NCBI GenBank assembly: GCA_047639555.1
Contig: JBLIOE010000008.1
Coordinates: 58,028 to 122,027, forward strand
Reading direction: 5' to 3'
Length of the DNA: 64,000 nt
Source: JAJRXC01 sp047639555
GTDB lineage: Bacteria; Actinomycetota; Acidimicrobiia; Acidimicrobiales; Aldehydirespiratoraceae
A model generated the notes under the pieces. That model did no database searches, was not told the DNA's origin, and saw nothing but the letters and a program-made list of their open reading frames with translations. Shown here piece after piece: positions 43,023 through 53,151 of the stretch (its first letter is position 1; each line of letters starts with the position of its first letter). The position numbers and the translations under genes are program-made.

Positions 43023-44819
43023 ATGCCGGCGGACGCGCCCGGAGCGGATCCGTTCGCTCGTAGCAATCATTCCAAAGACACCACGGTGTCGCTCACCGCT
43101 CGTCTGGCGCTGCTTGTGTCAGTGGTGTATCTCGTATGGCGGGCGGTGGCCACCCTTGCGGGCGCTCACGCGGTTGCCGGTGCCATGTTGCTCGTTGCGG
43201 AAGCGATGGCTGTCATTGTTTTCGCGGCACGCGTACGCAGCGCTCGTACCCCTGGCATCGACGTTGTTGTTTCTCCCGACGCGCCGCTTCCCGACACTGT
43301 TGCCGTTGTTGAGGCGACCGGAACATCGATCGATGAACTTCGAACGACGCTCGTGTCTCTCCGGCGAGTTGCCGGGCTGGATCGGGTGATCGTCGTCGAC
43401 CGTGAAGGCTCCCGTTGGCTGCAAACCATTGCCAAGCGACTCGGCGCAACGGTGACAGAGCGGGAAGTCTCGTTCGACGATGCCGTACGCGGCACCGGCT
43501 CGAGCTGGGTTCTCGTCCTCCGGTCGGGCGACCTTCCGATGCCGGACCTCATCTCGGTGTGTGCGCCCCGTTGCTCTTCCCCTGACGTTGGCATCGTGCA
43601 GGTCGGCATCGAGGAAGCCGATCCGACATCGTTTGAGCACGACCCCGACGGGCGTTGGTCGCTTGAACCGTTCGAGCATCAGGTTGTGCGGCCGTCGCTG
43701 GCCGCTCGTGGTTCGATCCCGTGGTACGGAGACGGTCCCGCTCTCGTTCGCCGTTCCGCCGTGGTCGACATCGATTCGCCGACCGGACACATGATGGAGG
43801 ACAGCCGACGGGTTGGACTCCAAGTCATCCGTTCGGGCCGGACGATCACCCATGTGCCCCTCACCCTGGCCCGCGTCCGCGGCCCACAGGGCCTCGGCGA
43901 GAGTCTTGTCCGCCGCCACGATCGAACGCGCCGTGCGATGTTGGCGATCAGCCCGCGTTACCTTCGTGGTGTTGGCCGACCCGCCCGCACCGCTCACCTG
44001 TTGGCGCTTGTGCCGTTCCTCTCCGCGGTGCAGCGCGTGCTATTGGTGGCTACGGCGCTCGTGGTCCTTGGCTTCGCCCAGATACCGATCGACGCCGTTG
44101 CTATCGATCTCGCCGCTCTCGCGATTCCGAGCTATCTCCTCCGCTGGAACAGCCACATTCTTCTCGGTCGAGGCCGGCTGGGACCGTTCTCGATTTTGCG
44201 GAGCGATCTGCGATCGCTTGGTGTGGACCTCATGCCGTTCGGCAAGGTTCGGGCCGAGGCCAACCGCGCCGGTCTTAGTGCCGTGGTGATGGCGGTCCTG
44301 GTGCTCGATGTTGCGGTCGTCGTCGTTGCGGTCTCGATGTGGCGCGACTGGGCCACCCGGCTTTCGGCGGGCTTCGCTGGCGTCGCGCTCGTGATCACTG
44401 CGGTCTTTCTCGGTGTTGCGATGGAAGTACTCCTTGATGCGATGGCGCGCCGGCAACGGCGTTCGAACCATCGCGTTCGCCTCGGACTTGTCACCTGCCG
44501 GATTGAAGAACACGACGGCCAGCTCGTCGACCTGTCGACTGGAGGTGCCGGTGTTGTGGTGCCCGCAGAACCTGAGCAAACCGTTGAGGTGGGTGCGGTG
44601 ACAACCGTGTCGTTCCGTATTCCGGACGCCGACGGGGCGTGGCGCAGCGTCTCCGCGCTCGTTCACGTCGCTCATCGATCCCGCGACGCCGAAGGTGGCA
44701 CTCGCCTCGGACTCTCGTTTGACGACCCCACCGATTCACCGCTTGATCCGGTCGTCGAATTTTTGACGATTGACCGCCGACTCGTCGCCCTTGGCCGTCA
44801 CGCGTCCGTGGCCCGCTGA
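43023..44819 (+). CDS. BcsA-like membrane glycosyltransferase-fold protein with C-terminal PilZ domain
   Basis: 598 aa, ATG 43023 preceded by GGGAGG. Two N-terminal TM helices (about 23-70) lead to a GT-A-like domain at about 80-310 (IDVVVSPDAPLPD; SWVLVLRSGDLPMPDLIS; the priming QxxRW region reduced to RRHDRTRRAM). Then TM helices at about 320-475 and a PilZ domain at about 478-590 with RRQRRSNHR and VDLSTGGAGVVV. The layout matches c-di-GMP-activated synthases, but DxD and QxxRW are weak, so catalysis is uncertain. It lies 10 bp before the giant surface protein gene. Confidence 0.75.
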   Translation: MPADAPGADPFARSNHSKDTTVSLTARLALLVSVVYLVWRAVATLAGAHAVAGAMLLVAEAMAVIVFAARVRSARTPGIDVVVSPDAPLPDTVAVVEATGTSIDELRTTLVSLRRVAGLDRVIVVDREGSRWLQTIAKRLGATVTEREVSFDDAVRGTGSSWVLVLRSGDLPMPDLISVCAPRCSSPDVGIVQVGIEEADPTSFEHDPDGRWSLEPFEHQVVRPSLAARGSIPWYGDGPALVRRSAVVDIDSPTGHMMEDSRRVGLQVIRSGRTITHVPLTLARVRGPQGLGESLVRRHDRTRRAMLAISPRYLRGVGRPARTAHLLALVPFLSAVQRVLLVATALVVLGFAQIPIDAVAIDLAALAIPSYLLRWNSHILLGRGRLGPFSILRSDLRSLGVDLMPFGKVRAEANRAGLSAVVMAVLVLDVAVVVVAVSMWRDWATRLSAGFAGVALVITAVFLGVAMEVLLDAMARRQRRSNHRVRLGLVTCRIEEHDGQLVDLSTGGAGVVVPAEPEQTVEVGAVTTVSFRIPDADGAWRSVSALVHVAHRSRDAEGGTRLGLSFDDPTDSPLDPVVEFLTIDRRLVALGRHASVAR

Positions 44820-44829
44820 GGAACTGAAC

Positions 44830-47800
44830 ATGGCTATCAAGCGCGCCGCCAGCGCGCCTGCGCAAACCCCCGTCCCGCGCCGAGCGGCCAGCTTTTTGAC
44901 CATCGTGGCCCTGCTGGCCTCCGGTCTGGGTATTGCCGCCGGCCTTCAGCTTGCTTCCGCGGCGAGCGGGAATATCGACGGCGCGGCGTTCTCTGACTAC
45001 AACGCGGACGGAGCGATCGGCTCTAGAGAACCAGGCATTCCTGGCGTCGAGGTTGTCGCCGTTGATGGGGCCGGAAATCGTACGACCCCCTTCTTCACTG
45101 ACACCGATGGCAACTACACCATCGACTTGAGCCTCGCCGCGGGCGATTCGCTCGATGGTGGTCCCTATCGCGTGGAGTTCGCGGGCTGGCCCGCGCATCT
45201 CCAGGAAACGCCGGTGGGCGCTGACAACGGCTCGTCGATCCAGTTCGCGTCGGCGGCCGATGCCAACATCTCCCTCGGACTCGCGACACCGTCTGACTAT
45301 TGTCATGAGAACCCCGATATCGCCGCCCCTTGTTTCGTCTACGCCGGTATCGGCAATGCCGCGAACGAGGCTGCAGTGGTATCCGTGGGTTGGGATTGGG
45401 CCGACAACAACAGCCGGAACAACTCCAACGGCCCCATCGACTGGCAGCGAGACGGCGACGGCAACCCGGCCGTTGAAACGACTCTGGCCACCATTGGCGA
45501 GGTTGGCGCCGTCTGGGGCGAGGCCTGGGATCACGATCGCAATGCCATCTACGTCGCGGCGTTTGTGAAACGGCACACGAATCTTGGCCCCACCGGAAAC
45601 CCCACCACGATCTATCGGATCGAGACGCAGGGAACCCCCGACACCGCCGACGACGTCGTGGGGCCGTGGATCACGGTCGACGCGGGCGCAACCGACCCGC
45701 ACACTGGTGCGGTCGATGGCTGGAATAAGGACTTCGGTTCGTTCGACGACGTGCTGACCACCGGCCTAGGCGATATTGAACTCACGCCGGACGGCACGAT
45801 GCTCTACGCCGTGGATCTAGGCAATCGCGCCCTCGTGCAGATCCCGATCGCCGCCAACGGCGATGCCGGAGCGATGAATTCGATGAACATCCCGACGAAT
45901 GCCGGGATTACGAACGGCTACGTCAACAAAAGCGACTGTCCTACGGTCGATCTTCGACCGGCCGGACTCGGCATCTCCGCTGATGGCAAGGTGCATGTCG
46001 GCACGGTCTGTTCGGCGGAATCAACAATTGCGGACGACGACTACGGAATCAATCCCAACCAGGGCCGTATCAACGGCTGGACCAACGACAACACCGACCT
46101 GGCGGCGGGCGACCCCCGCAAGCTCCACGCCTACGTTTCGGTCTGGGACGGCGACACCGCGGCTCCCACCTTCAACACCGTCCTCGAATTCCCCCTCGAC
46201 GGACCTCGTCCCTGCATCGCCTTCAACGACAGCTGCAAGATCGGCGGCGACTCGGAATGGCGCCCGTGGGTCGACCAGTACCCGTATGACCGGTTCGACG
46301 ACGCCTATTCACAGCCGGCCGTGACCGATATCGGCTTCGACAATGGCGCCATGATTGTGGCGCTCATCGATCGCTGGGGCCACCAGACGGGTCCCGACAC
46401 TCGAGTGATCCGCCCCTCTGACGGTCGCGAGATCGCGTATTCTCATCCGGTCGCCGGCGGCGACATCAAGCGGGCCTGCGCCGCTGGTGATGGTTCCTAC
46501 GACATCGAAGGTGTGGGTGGGTGTCCGGTCAATGCCGGCAGCACCGGGCGTTCCGGCGGGTTCGCCTGGACAAACGCGGAGACGGGCACCTTTGAGAAGG
46601 CGTTTGGTGTTGGCGACGTTGAGTTGCTCTGCGACGCCGCGCCGCTGACTATCGGCAATCGGGTTTGGCTCGATCTCGACGGTGACGGTGCACAAGACGC
46701 CGGAGAAATGGGTATCAACGGTGTCAACGTTGAACTGATCGATACCAACGGCGGCACCGTCGCCATCACTACAACAAACGGCACCGGCCACCGGGCCGGC
46801 AGTTGGAGCTTCGCAATCGAGGCGGACACTACCTACTTGCTGCGGTTTGACGCCGCCGCGGCCACCGGCCTTCCGTTGAACATCACCGCGGCTGACCTTG
46901 AAGTCACCGGACAGCAGACGGGTGACAGTCGCACCGATAACGATGCGACCGCCGACGGGCTCATCCTCATCGCTCCTCGAAGCGCCGGAACGAACGACCA
47001 CACGCTCGACGTCGGCTACACGGCGATCCCCGACGCACCGGTGCTCGACATCGAGAAGCTGGTGCGGGACGCGAACGGCACCGGCGACATGATCGATGCT
47101 GATCCGACCGGCGACGGTGCAGGTGTCGCCTGGTACCAGGCCGGTGCCGTCATCGAATACTCGATCATCGTGACCAACGAAGGTCCGGCCGCCATCACGA
47201 ACATCATCGTGACCGACGCGGTGACCCCCGGTTGTGGCGATGGACCGTTCGACCTTGGCGCGGGAGAGAACCGCCAATGGCCGTGCACCCACACAACGGG
47301 CACCCACACAACGGGCACCGTGAATAGTGCGACGGCAACGGGCGGCTGGCAGCCACCGTACGGGCCGGAGTTTGGTCAGACCTCAACGCTCGAAGACACC
47401 GATGATGCCGTCGTGCGACTGATCACACCGGCCATCGGCATCGTGAAGACGACCGCCACCGGAACGCCGTACGCCGCGGGCGCCGAGGTGACCTACACCT
47501 ATGAGGTCACGAATGAGGGTGACACCGATCTCATTTTGGGGTCACCCGCCCGGATCTCCGACGACAAGTGCGACACCATCACCGATGCCGCGTTTCATGC
47601 CGCGGCGGGAGCGCCGTACAACATCGGCGACACCGATGCCGATGGCATCCTCGATGTCGAAGCGGATTCCAAAGATTGGGATGACGCGTTAGGCGCCGAG
47701 ACCTGGCAATTCTTCTGCGTGGCCAACGTCGACCGTGCTGACCTCGATATTGATGCCGGCGGCGTTGTGCTCGACACACTCACCAGCACCGTCACGGTGC

Positions 47801-50800
47801 TGGGCACCCCGGTGGAGTCCGACGGGTCATCCACCGGCCTCGGAGACGTTTCCCGCCAAGACGACGAGACCATCTTCGTCGTCGACCCGGCCATTGAAAT
47901 CGAGACACAGGTCCACGATCCCGGAACGAACGTGTGGCGCAATGGCGACGCCCTGGACGGCGAGACGGGCGATGATGCCCTTCCGGCCAAGTACTACAAG
48001 GACACCGTGGCCGAGTACCGCTATGTCGTGACCAACACCGGCAACACGCGCTTGATGAACCCGGTGATTGCGGACAGCGGTGCCCAGGTCACCGACTGTT
48101 CTCTGCCGATCACGGTCAACATGATTCTTGAGCTCGGTGAGTCGATCACCGTGGCGAGTGACGGTTCCTGTCATTCGGAATCGCTCGGCGAGCCGGGTGA
48201 CGTGCTCGACAACATCGGTTCCGTCTCAGCGACCCCAGTCGACGAGAAGGATGTGCCGATTGCTGGCACATCCAACGTGAAGGACAGCGATCCCGCGGCC
48301 GTAGAGATTGTGTTCGCACGGATCTTCGTCAACAAGGTCCCTGGCAATCAGACGCTGTTAGAAGACGGCGACGCGGTTTGGCGATTCCGGGTGCGCAACC
48401 GCTCGATCGGTATCGATGAGCTCGAAAATATCCAGGTCACCGATGTTCAGAGCAACGGACAAGGGTGTAACCCGACCTACTGGAAGGGCGACACCGATAC
48501 CGATGATCGACTCGATTCCGACGAGATCTGGGTCTATCGCTGTCGCATCACGGATGTGGTCGACTCCGGCACAGACACCGCCACGGCGACCGGCGATGTG
48601 CCGCTCACGGAGCCGACTCCCGCCGACGTCAAGATCCTGACGGTGGCGGCTGAAGACACCGCCGCTCATTCGGTGGGCCTGATCGATCTCCAGAAGGACG
48701 TGCGTATTACGTCGGAGGCCGACTGGACCGACTGGGTGACCGCACGCATCGGCGAGCCGGTGGAATTCCGAGTTGTCGTGAGTAATCCTGGCGATGTTCC
48801 CGTGATCGACGTGGATCTCACCGACGACCAGTGCACGTTGACTCTCGACACCCTCGAGGGCGATCTCTCGGGTTCCGCCCACGAAGCCGCTCAGCTTCTC
48901 GTGTTATCGCCCGGCGAGTCGTGGACCTTCCTCTGCGGACACTCGAACCGCGTCGTCGGCGAGATCACGAATACGGCCGCGCTGAACGGCGTGCTCGTCG
49001 ACAATCCGTTGACGAAGGACGAGCCGACCGCCGAGGCAGACATGACGGGCACCGATCCGGTGCCCGAGTCGATCTCCTCGGCGGGCTATGACACCGTCGA
49101 CCCGAAGCTCTCGAGCGCGATCTCAATCGTGTTCGATGGGCCCTACGACGCCGATAATGAAGAGGGCACCCGCGGCTCGAACGATGGCATTCTGCCAATC
49201 CTTCCGGTGGGGGAGCACGCCACGATCGTTTACACCGTTCGCAACGACTCCGATGTTCGAATCTATGACGTCAATGTCAGCCTTGATGTTGCCGACGACG
49301 TGTCGTGCAGTCTGTTCAACGGTGATCCGACGGATCTCCTCCCTCACGAAAGTGCCTCATACTTCTGCGACTACTTCGCCGCGACAACAGGTCAGACCTA
49401 TCGAGTCAACGTGACTTCAGACCGAGCCGTCGCGATTGACGGCCACGAACTTGGAGCTGTCACTACCGACGCTGACGACACTGATTCGATTTCCTACCTG
49501 GTGGCCTCGGTCGACCTCACAAAGTTCGTGATGGACGGCGAGATCCCTGTCGACGCCAACACGGCCCTCGAGTCCGTCGCGATTCTCGCCGGTGTCGACG
49601 TGACCTGGCGTCTCGCCGTGACGAACACCGGTGACGTCGCGCTGGCCTCAGTCGGCGTCGATGACTACATCGACCTGGACGGCGACGGCACGTACGACTG
49701 CACCGTGCCACTTGGTCGCATTGTTGGATCGGGTGAAGTGCTCGCCGTTGGCGATACGTGGACCTACGAGTGCACAACTGGCTCGATCGTCGACAACATC
49801 GAGAACACCGCTGAAGTCTGGGCTGAAGCGGTACGTCCGAATAGCGAAGAGAAGACCGGTTCGTGGGTGAGCGACAACGATCCGGCGTTCGTTCGGATGA
49901 TCTCTCGGGCCTCGATCGGTGATCAGGTTTGGCTCGACGCAAACGGCGATGGTGGGCAAGGAACCGACGAGGCCGGCATCGCGGGAATCGCCGTGGACCT
50001 GCACGACGTCGACGGCAACGTTGTGGCCTCGACGAGCACCGGTGAGGACGGGACGTACCGCTTCGACGATCTGACCCCGGGCCGCTATCAATTGCAGTTT
50101 GGTGTGCCCGACACCTACACGGTCAGCCCCCGCAACCAGGGCGTGGACGATGCCGTGGACTCCGACGCGTCGGCGACCGGATTCACGCCGCTCACGACCC
50201 TTGACCCTGGTGAGAATGATCTCGATTGGGATATGGGTCTGTATGAGCCAGCGTCAATCGGTGCTCGCGTCTGGCTCGATCGCAACGCCAATGGCATTCA
50301 GGAAGACGACGAGGTCGGCCTGGAAAGTCTCGAAGTTCAGCTGATTGACCCGGCGACGGGCCCCACGATCGAGACAACCACGACTGACGCCAATGGCAAC
50401 TACGGCTTCATCGAGCTGGCCCCCGGCCGCTACCAGGTGAAGGTTGTGGTGCCTGCCACACACCACATCTCGCCCGCGAATAGTGGTGCCGCCGACGCAA
50501 CCGACAGCAACATCGATGCCGATGGCCTCTCTCATGAGGTGACGCTGGCGAGTGGCGATGCCGATCTCACGATCGACGCCGGGCTCTACGAACCGGCCCG
50601 CGTCGGCAGCCATGCCTGGCTCGACACCAACGCCGACGGTTTCCAAGACGATGATGAGGCGGGGCTCGCCAACGTCGTCGTGCGGCTCCGCGACAGCCGC
50701 AGCGAGATTGTGGCGACCGCGACCACCGATGATGCCGGTGCGTATCGCTTCATCGAGTTCGCGCCGGGCGACTACCAGATCGAGTTCGTGACCCCGCCGG

Positions 50801-51120
50801 GTCTCGAGATCACCCTGGTTGACGCGGCCAACAGTGATGATTTCGACAGTGATGATTTCGACAGTGATGTTTCCCCGACCACGGGCCATACCGCGATCGT
50901 CGCGCTCGAATCAGGCGAGATCGACCTGACCTGGGACGCCGGATTCATCGTCCCTCTCGTGGTGTTGTCCTCACCAGAAATCAACAACAATCCGCAGCTC
51001 GCGATCACCGGCCGAACCATCTACGTCCTCTTCGGAATTGCCGTGCTGTTCATCGGTCTCGGTGGCTCCATCCGAATCCTTGCGGACCGCGTCCGCCGCC
51101 GCGAAGACTTCGCCGTCTGA
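44830..51120 (+). CDS. Giant LAxTG-anchored surface protein with SdrD-B-like and DUF11-like repeats
   Basis: 2096 aa from ATG 44830. Signal peptide about 1-45. SdrD-B-like domains at about 47-150 (GAAFSDYNADGAIG), about 608-730 (GNRVWLDLDGDGAQDAGEMG) and three in series at about 1696-2040 (VWLDANGDGGQG, VWLDRNANGIQEDDE, AWLDTNADGFQDDDE). Between 154 and 600 is a propeller-like region (IELTPDGTMLYAVDLGNRAL). From about 738 to 1690 there are seven DUF11-like repeats, each with a Cys pair. The end is a sorting signal: LAITG at 2057-2061, a hydrophobic helix, then RVRRRED. It is presumably cell-wall linked by a class E-like sortase not in this window. Likely an adhesin or stalk; function is inferred. 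Confidence 0.9.
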   Translation: MAIKRAASAPAQTPVPRRAASFLTIVALLASGLGIAAGLQLASAASGNIDGAAFSDYNADGAIGSREPGIPGVEVVAVDGAGNRTTPFFTDTDGNYTIDLSLAAGDSLDGGPYRVEFAGWPAHLQETPVGADNGSSIQFASAADANISLGLATPSDYCHENPDIAAPCFVYAGIGNAANEAAVVSVGWDWADNNSRNNSNGPIDWQRDGDGNPAVETTLATIGEVGAVWGEAWDHDRNAIYVAAFVKRHTNLGPTGNPTTIYRIETQGTPDTADDVVGPWITVDAGATDPHTGAVDGWNKDFGSFDDVLTTGLGDIELTPDGTMLYAVDLGNRALVQIPIAANGDAGAMNSMNIPTNAGITNGYVNKSDCPTVDLRPAGLGISADGKVHVGTVCSAESTIADDDYGINPNQGRINGWTNDNTDLAAGDPRKLHAYVSVWDGDTAAPTFNTVLEFPLDGPRPCIAFNDSCKIGGDSEWRPWVDQYPYDRFDDAYSQPAVTDIGFDNGAMIVALIDRWGHQTGPDTRVIRPSDGREIAYSHPVAGGDIKRACAAGDGSYDIEGVGGCPVNAGSTGRSGGFAWTNAETGTFEKAFGVGDVELLCDAAPLTIGNRVWLDLDGDGAQDAGEMGINGVNVELIDTNGGTVAITTTNGTGHRAGSWSFAIEADTTYLLRFDAAAATGLPLNITAADLEVTGQQTGDSRTDNDATADGLILIAPRSAGTNDHTLDVGYTAIPDAPVLDIEKLVRDANGTGDMIDADPTGDGAGVAWYQAGAVIEYSIIVTNEGPAAITNIIVTDAVTPGCGDGPFDLGAGENRQWPCTHTTGTHTTGTVNSATATGGWQPPYGPEFGQTSTLEDTDDAVVRLITPAIGIVKTTATGTPYAAGAEVTYTYEVTNEGDTDLILGSPARISDDKCDTITDAAFHAAAGAPYNIGDTDADGILDVEADSKDWDDALGAETWQFFCVANVDRADLDIDAGGVVLDTLTSTVTVLGTPVESDGSSTGLGDVSRQDDETIFVVDPAIEIETQVHDPGTNVWRNGDALDGETGDDALPAKYYKDTVAEYRYVVTNTGNTRLMNPVIADSGAQVTDCSLPITVNMILELGESITVASDGSCHSESLGEPGDVLDNIGSVSATPVDEKDVPIAGTSNVKDSDPAAVEIVFARIFVNKVPGNQTLLEDGDAVWRFRVRNRSIGIDELENIQVTDVQSNGQGCNPTYWKGDTDTDDRLDSDEIWVYRCRITDVVDSGTDTATATGDVPLTEPTPADVKILTVAAEDTAAHSVGLIDLQKDVRITSEADWTDWVTARIGEPVEFRVVVSNPGDVPVIDVDLTDDQCTLTLDTLEGDLSGSAHEAAQLLVLSPGESWTFLCGHSNRVVGEITNTAALNGVLVDNPLTKDEPTAEADMTGTDPVPESISSAGYDTVDPKLSSAISIVFDGPYDADNEEGTRGSNDGILPILPVGEHATIVYTVRNDSDVRIYDVNVSLDVADDVSCSLFNGDPTDLLPHESASYFCDYFAATTGQTYRVNVTSDRAVAIDGHELGAVTTDADDTDSISYLVASVDLTKFVMDGEIPVDANTALESVAILAGVDVTWRLAVTNTGDVALASVGVDDYIDLDGDGTYDCTVPLGRIVGSGEVLAVGDTWTYECTTGSIVDNIENTAEVWAEAVRPNSEEKTGSWVSDNDPAFVRMISRASIGDQVWLDANGDGGQGTDEAGIAGIAVDLHDVDGNVVASTSTGEDGTYRFDDLTPGRYQLQFGVPDTYTVSPRNQGVDDAVDSDASATGFTPLTTLDPGENDLDWDMGLYEPASIGARVWLDRNANGIQEDDEVGLESLEVQLIDPATGPTIETTTTDANGNYGFIELAPGRYQVKVVVPATHHISPANSGAADATDSNIDADGLSHEVTLASGDADLTIDAGLYEPARVGSHAWLDTNADGFQDDDEAGLANVVVRLRDSRSEIVATATTDDAGAYRFIEFAPGDYQIEFVTPPGLEITLVDAANSDDFDSDDFDSDVSPTTGHTAIVALESGEIDLTWDAGFIVPLVVLSSPEINNNPQLAITGRTIYVLFGIAVLFIGLGGSIRILADRVRRREDFAV
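47286..47319 (+). repeat. 15-bp tandem repeat inside the surface-protein gene
   Basis: CACCCACACAACGGG is repeated twice (47286-47300, 47301-47315) plus four bases, coding the repeated peptide THTTG. It lies in the first DUF11-like repeat, between its Cys residue and the next strand. Confidence 0.9.
50831..50869 (+). repeat. 15-bp tandem repeat near the 3' end of the surface-protein gene
   Basis: ACAGTGATGATTTCG occurs at 50831-50845 and 50846-50860, with a partial third copy to 50869, coding SDDFDSDDFDSD. It sits in the last SdrD-B-like domain at a position where the sister domains have a single acidic loop. Confidence 0.9.
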
Positions 51121-51161
51121 CCCCAGCTGTATTTCTTCGCGGTATCTCTCAGCTGTATCTC

Positions 51162-52397
51162 TTAACCAAGGCGGAGCGTCTCGAGTGGTTCGAGGCGCGC
51201 TGCTTTGACGGAGGGGTACAACCCGGCGATCACCGAGGTGACCAGTGCGGCGGTCATACCCAGCATGTAGATGGTGGGGATCCCGAGGAAGTGGCTCGGG
51301 AATTCGAAGCTGCCGACAATCAGCACCGGGTCGAGCACATGGGTCCAACCGCGGATGCGCGAGAAGAACATGACGATTCCGACACCGACAGCCAGGCCGC
51401 CGAGGCCGCCAAAGAATCCAACGGCCACCGCTTCCAGGAGGAACTGCCACGCGATAAGAGAACGGCCGTGACCAAGAGCGCGACGAATACCGATCTCCGC
51501 TGATCGCTGAATCACCGAGATCGACATGACATTGGCAATACCAACACCACCAACAACGAGCGCAAGAATGCCCATCGACGCGACGATGACCTGCAGCGTC
51601 GAGTCGGCCGCGGCGGCGGCCTCCAACGCGTCGGAGGGCACCGAGGTGTTCACCTCTTCGCTGCCGCCGAGATTGATGGCGACGGAGAGGCCGCTCTCCA
51701 CCTCGATCACACGGTCAGGGTCGGCGCGGATATAGAGCGTGTTGGTCTCGAGACCAACATCGAAGTCATCGTCGGCCGTCTGGGGCGGGATAAGGACCGC
51801 GGTATTGAAGTTGGTGACGAGCTTGACCGGCTCGTAGACACCCACGACGCCATAGTTGAGCTCGTTGAGCTGGATCGTGGTGTTGGTGCCGGCCCGATAG
51901 TTGAACTCGTTGGCCATATCGAGGCCAATGACGGCAACCCGAGCGCCGGACGCGTTGTCGAAATCGTTCAGCCAGCGTCCGCTCACGAGTTCGATCTGCA
52001 TGACTTCGAGGAAGTCGTCGTCGGCGGTGAGGACGGGAGTGGGGAAGGCGGTGTAGTAGGTCGCGGCCGCTTGGTAGGGAGACGTGACGACGCCGCTCAG
52101 GGCAAGCGTGCCGGTGACACTCTCGATGCCACGGAGATCTTCCACTCGCCGGATGACGTCTTCGGGGAAGGTTGGGTTCTGCGCTCCGAATGAGCCGGCC
52201 GCCTCGGCGGTGATGAGGTTGGTGCCGAGCTCGGCGAGATCGGCCTGGAGATCGCCCTTGGCCGACTCGGTAAGACCAACCGCCGCCACGATCGCGCTTA
52301 CACCAATGATCGGTCCAAGCATGATCAGCAACGTGCGGCTGATCCGGCTCGTGAGGCCGCTAATCGCGACACTGATGAGGTCGAGAACGCTCCGCAT
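51162..52397 (-). CDS. MacB/FtsX-type ABC transporter permease
   Basis: 411 aa. One N-terminal TM helix (LLIMLGPIIGVSAIVAAVG), a large extracytoplasmic domain (about 45-280), then three TM helices; VMSISVIQRSAEIGIRRALG is the FtsX coupling motif and LVTSVIAGLYPSVKAARLEP closes it. MacB-class permeases do not import but transmit ATP-driven conformational change to an adaptor to expel lipids, peptides or toxins. Its start overlaps the ATPase stop (TGATG). It ends 42 bp from the convergent surface-protein gene. Confidence 0.93.
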   Translation of the reverse strand: MRSVLDLISVAISGLTSRISRTLLIMLGPIIGVSAIVAAVGLTESAKGDLQADLAELGTNLITAEAAGSFGAQNPTFPEDVIRRVEDLRGIESVTGTLALSGVVTSPYQAAATYYTAFPTPVLTADDDFLEVMQIELVSGRWLNDFDNASGARVAVIGLDMANEFNYRAGTNTTIQLNELNYGVVGVYEPVKLVTNFNTAVLIPPQTADDDFDVGLETNTLYIRADPDRVIEVESGLSVAINLGGSEEVNTSVPSDALEAAAAADSTLQVIVASMGILALVVGGVGIANVMSISVIQRSAEIGIRRALGHGRSLIAWQFLLEAVAVGFFGGLGGLAVGVGIVMFFSRIRGWTHVLDPVLIVGSFEFPSHFLGIPTIYMLGMTAALVTSVIAGLYPSVKAARLEPLETLRLG

Positions 52398-53143
52398 CAG
52401 TGGCTTCCCTCGCCCGGGCTCAGGGTTCCGCCAAAGCTGGAGGGTTTCGCGACTTTCTTCAGAATCTCGTCTGCGACAATTTGGCCGTCTTTCATGGAGA
52501 TACGCCGTTGGGCGGATGCGGCCACGGCCGGGTCGTGGGTGACGATCGCGATTGCTCGGGAATCGGTGTGGAGCTCCTGAAAGATCTCCATCACGTTCGC
52601 CGCGTTGGTCGAATCGAGCGCACCGGTTGGCTCATCGGCGAGCAACAGCTTTGGCTCGGTGACGATCGCTCGAGCGATCGCCACTCGTTGCTGCTCACCA
52701 CCGGAGAGCTGCACGGGGCGGTGGTCAGCCCGAGGGGCTAAACCAACAACATCGAGGGCCTCAAGGGCCCGCTTCTTGCGCGCGCTGGGGGAGAGGTTTC
52801 GGTAGAGCAGCGCCGTCTCGACGTTGCGACGAGCATCGAGGTGGGGGATGAGGTGGAATTGCTGGAAGATGAACCCGACCACATCGCCGCGGAGTCGCGA
52901 GCGCTCGTAGTCGCCGAGGTCTCGGACCGACTTGCCGGTGACGTTCATGACCCCAAGAGAGGGAAGGTCAAGTAGGCCGAGGAGGCCGAGCATCGTGGAT
53001 TTTCCCGAACCCGACGGGCCGACGATTGAAACGAACTCGCCGGCCTCGATGGTCATCGAAACGCGGTCGAGCGCGTGGACCTTGACCTCGTCGCCGTAGA
53101 TGCGCGAGACCTCTTTGAGCTCGAGGAGTGAACTGTCGCTCAC
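52397..53143 (-). CDS. MacB/LolD-type ABC transporter ATPase
   Basis: 248 aa. Walker A GPSGSGKST, Q-loop FIFQQFHLIPHLDA, signature LSGGEQQRVAIARAI, Walker B LLLADEPTGALDS and the H-loop IVTHDPAV. The subgroup pairs with MacB-type permeases. It lies 8 bp after the adaptor gene and is coupled to the permease gene. Confidence 0.95.
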   Translation of the reverse strand: MSDSSLLELKEVSRIYGDEVKVHALDRVSMTIEAGEFVSIVGPSGSGKSTMLGLLGLLDLPSLGVMNVTGKSVRDLGDYERSRLRGDVVGFIFQQFHLIPHLDARRNVETALLYRNLSPSARKKRALEALDVVGLAPRADHRPVQLSGGEQQRVAIARAIVTEPKLLLADEPTGALDSTNAANVMEIFQELHTDSRAIAIVTHDPAVAASAQRRISMKDGQIVADEILKKVAKPSSFGGTLSPGEGSH

Positions 53144-53151
53144 CAGAAGGC

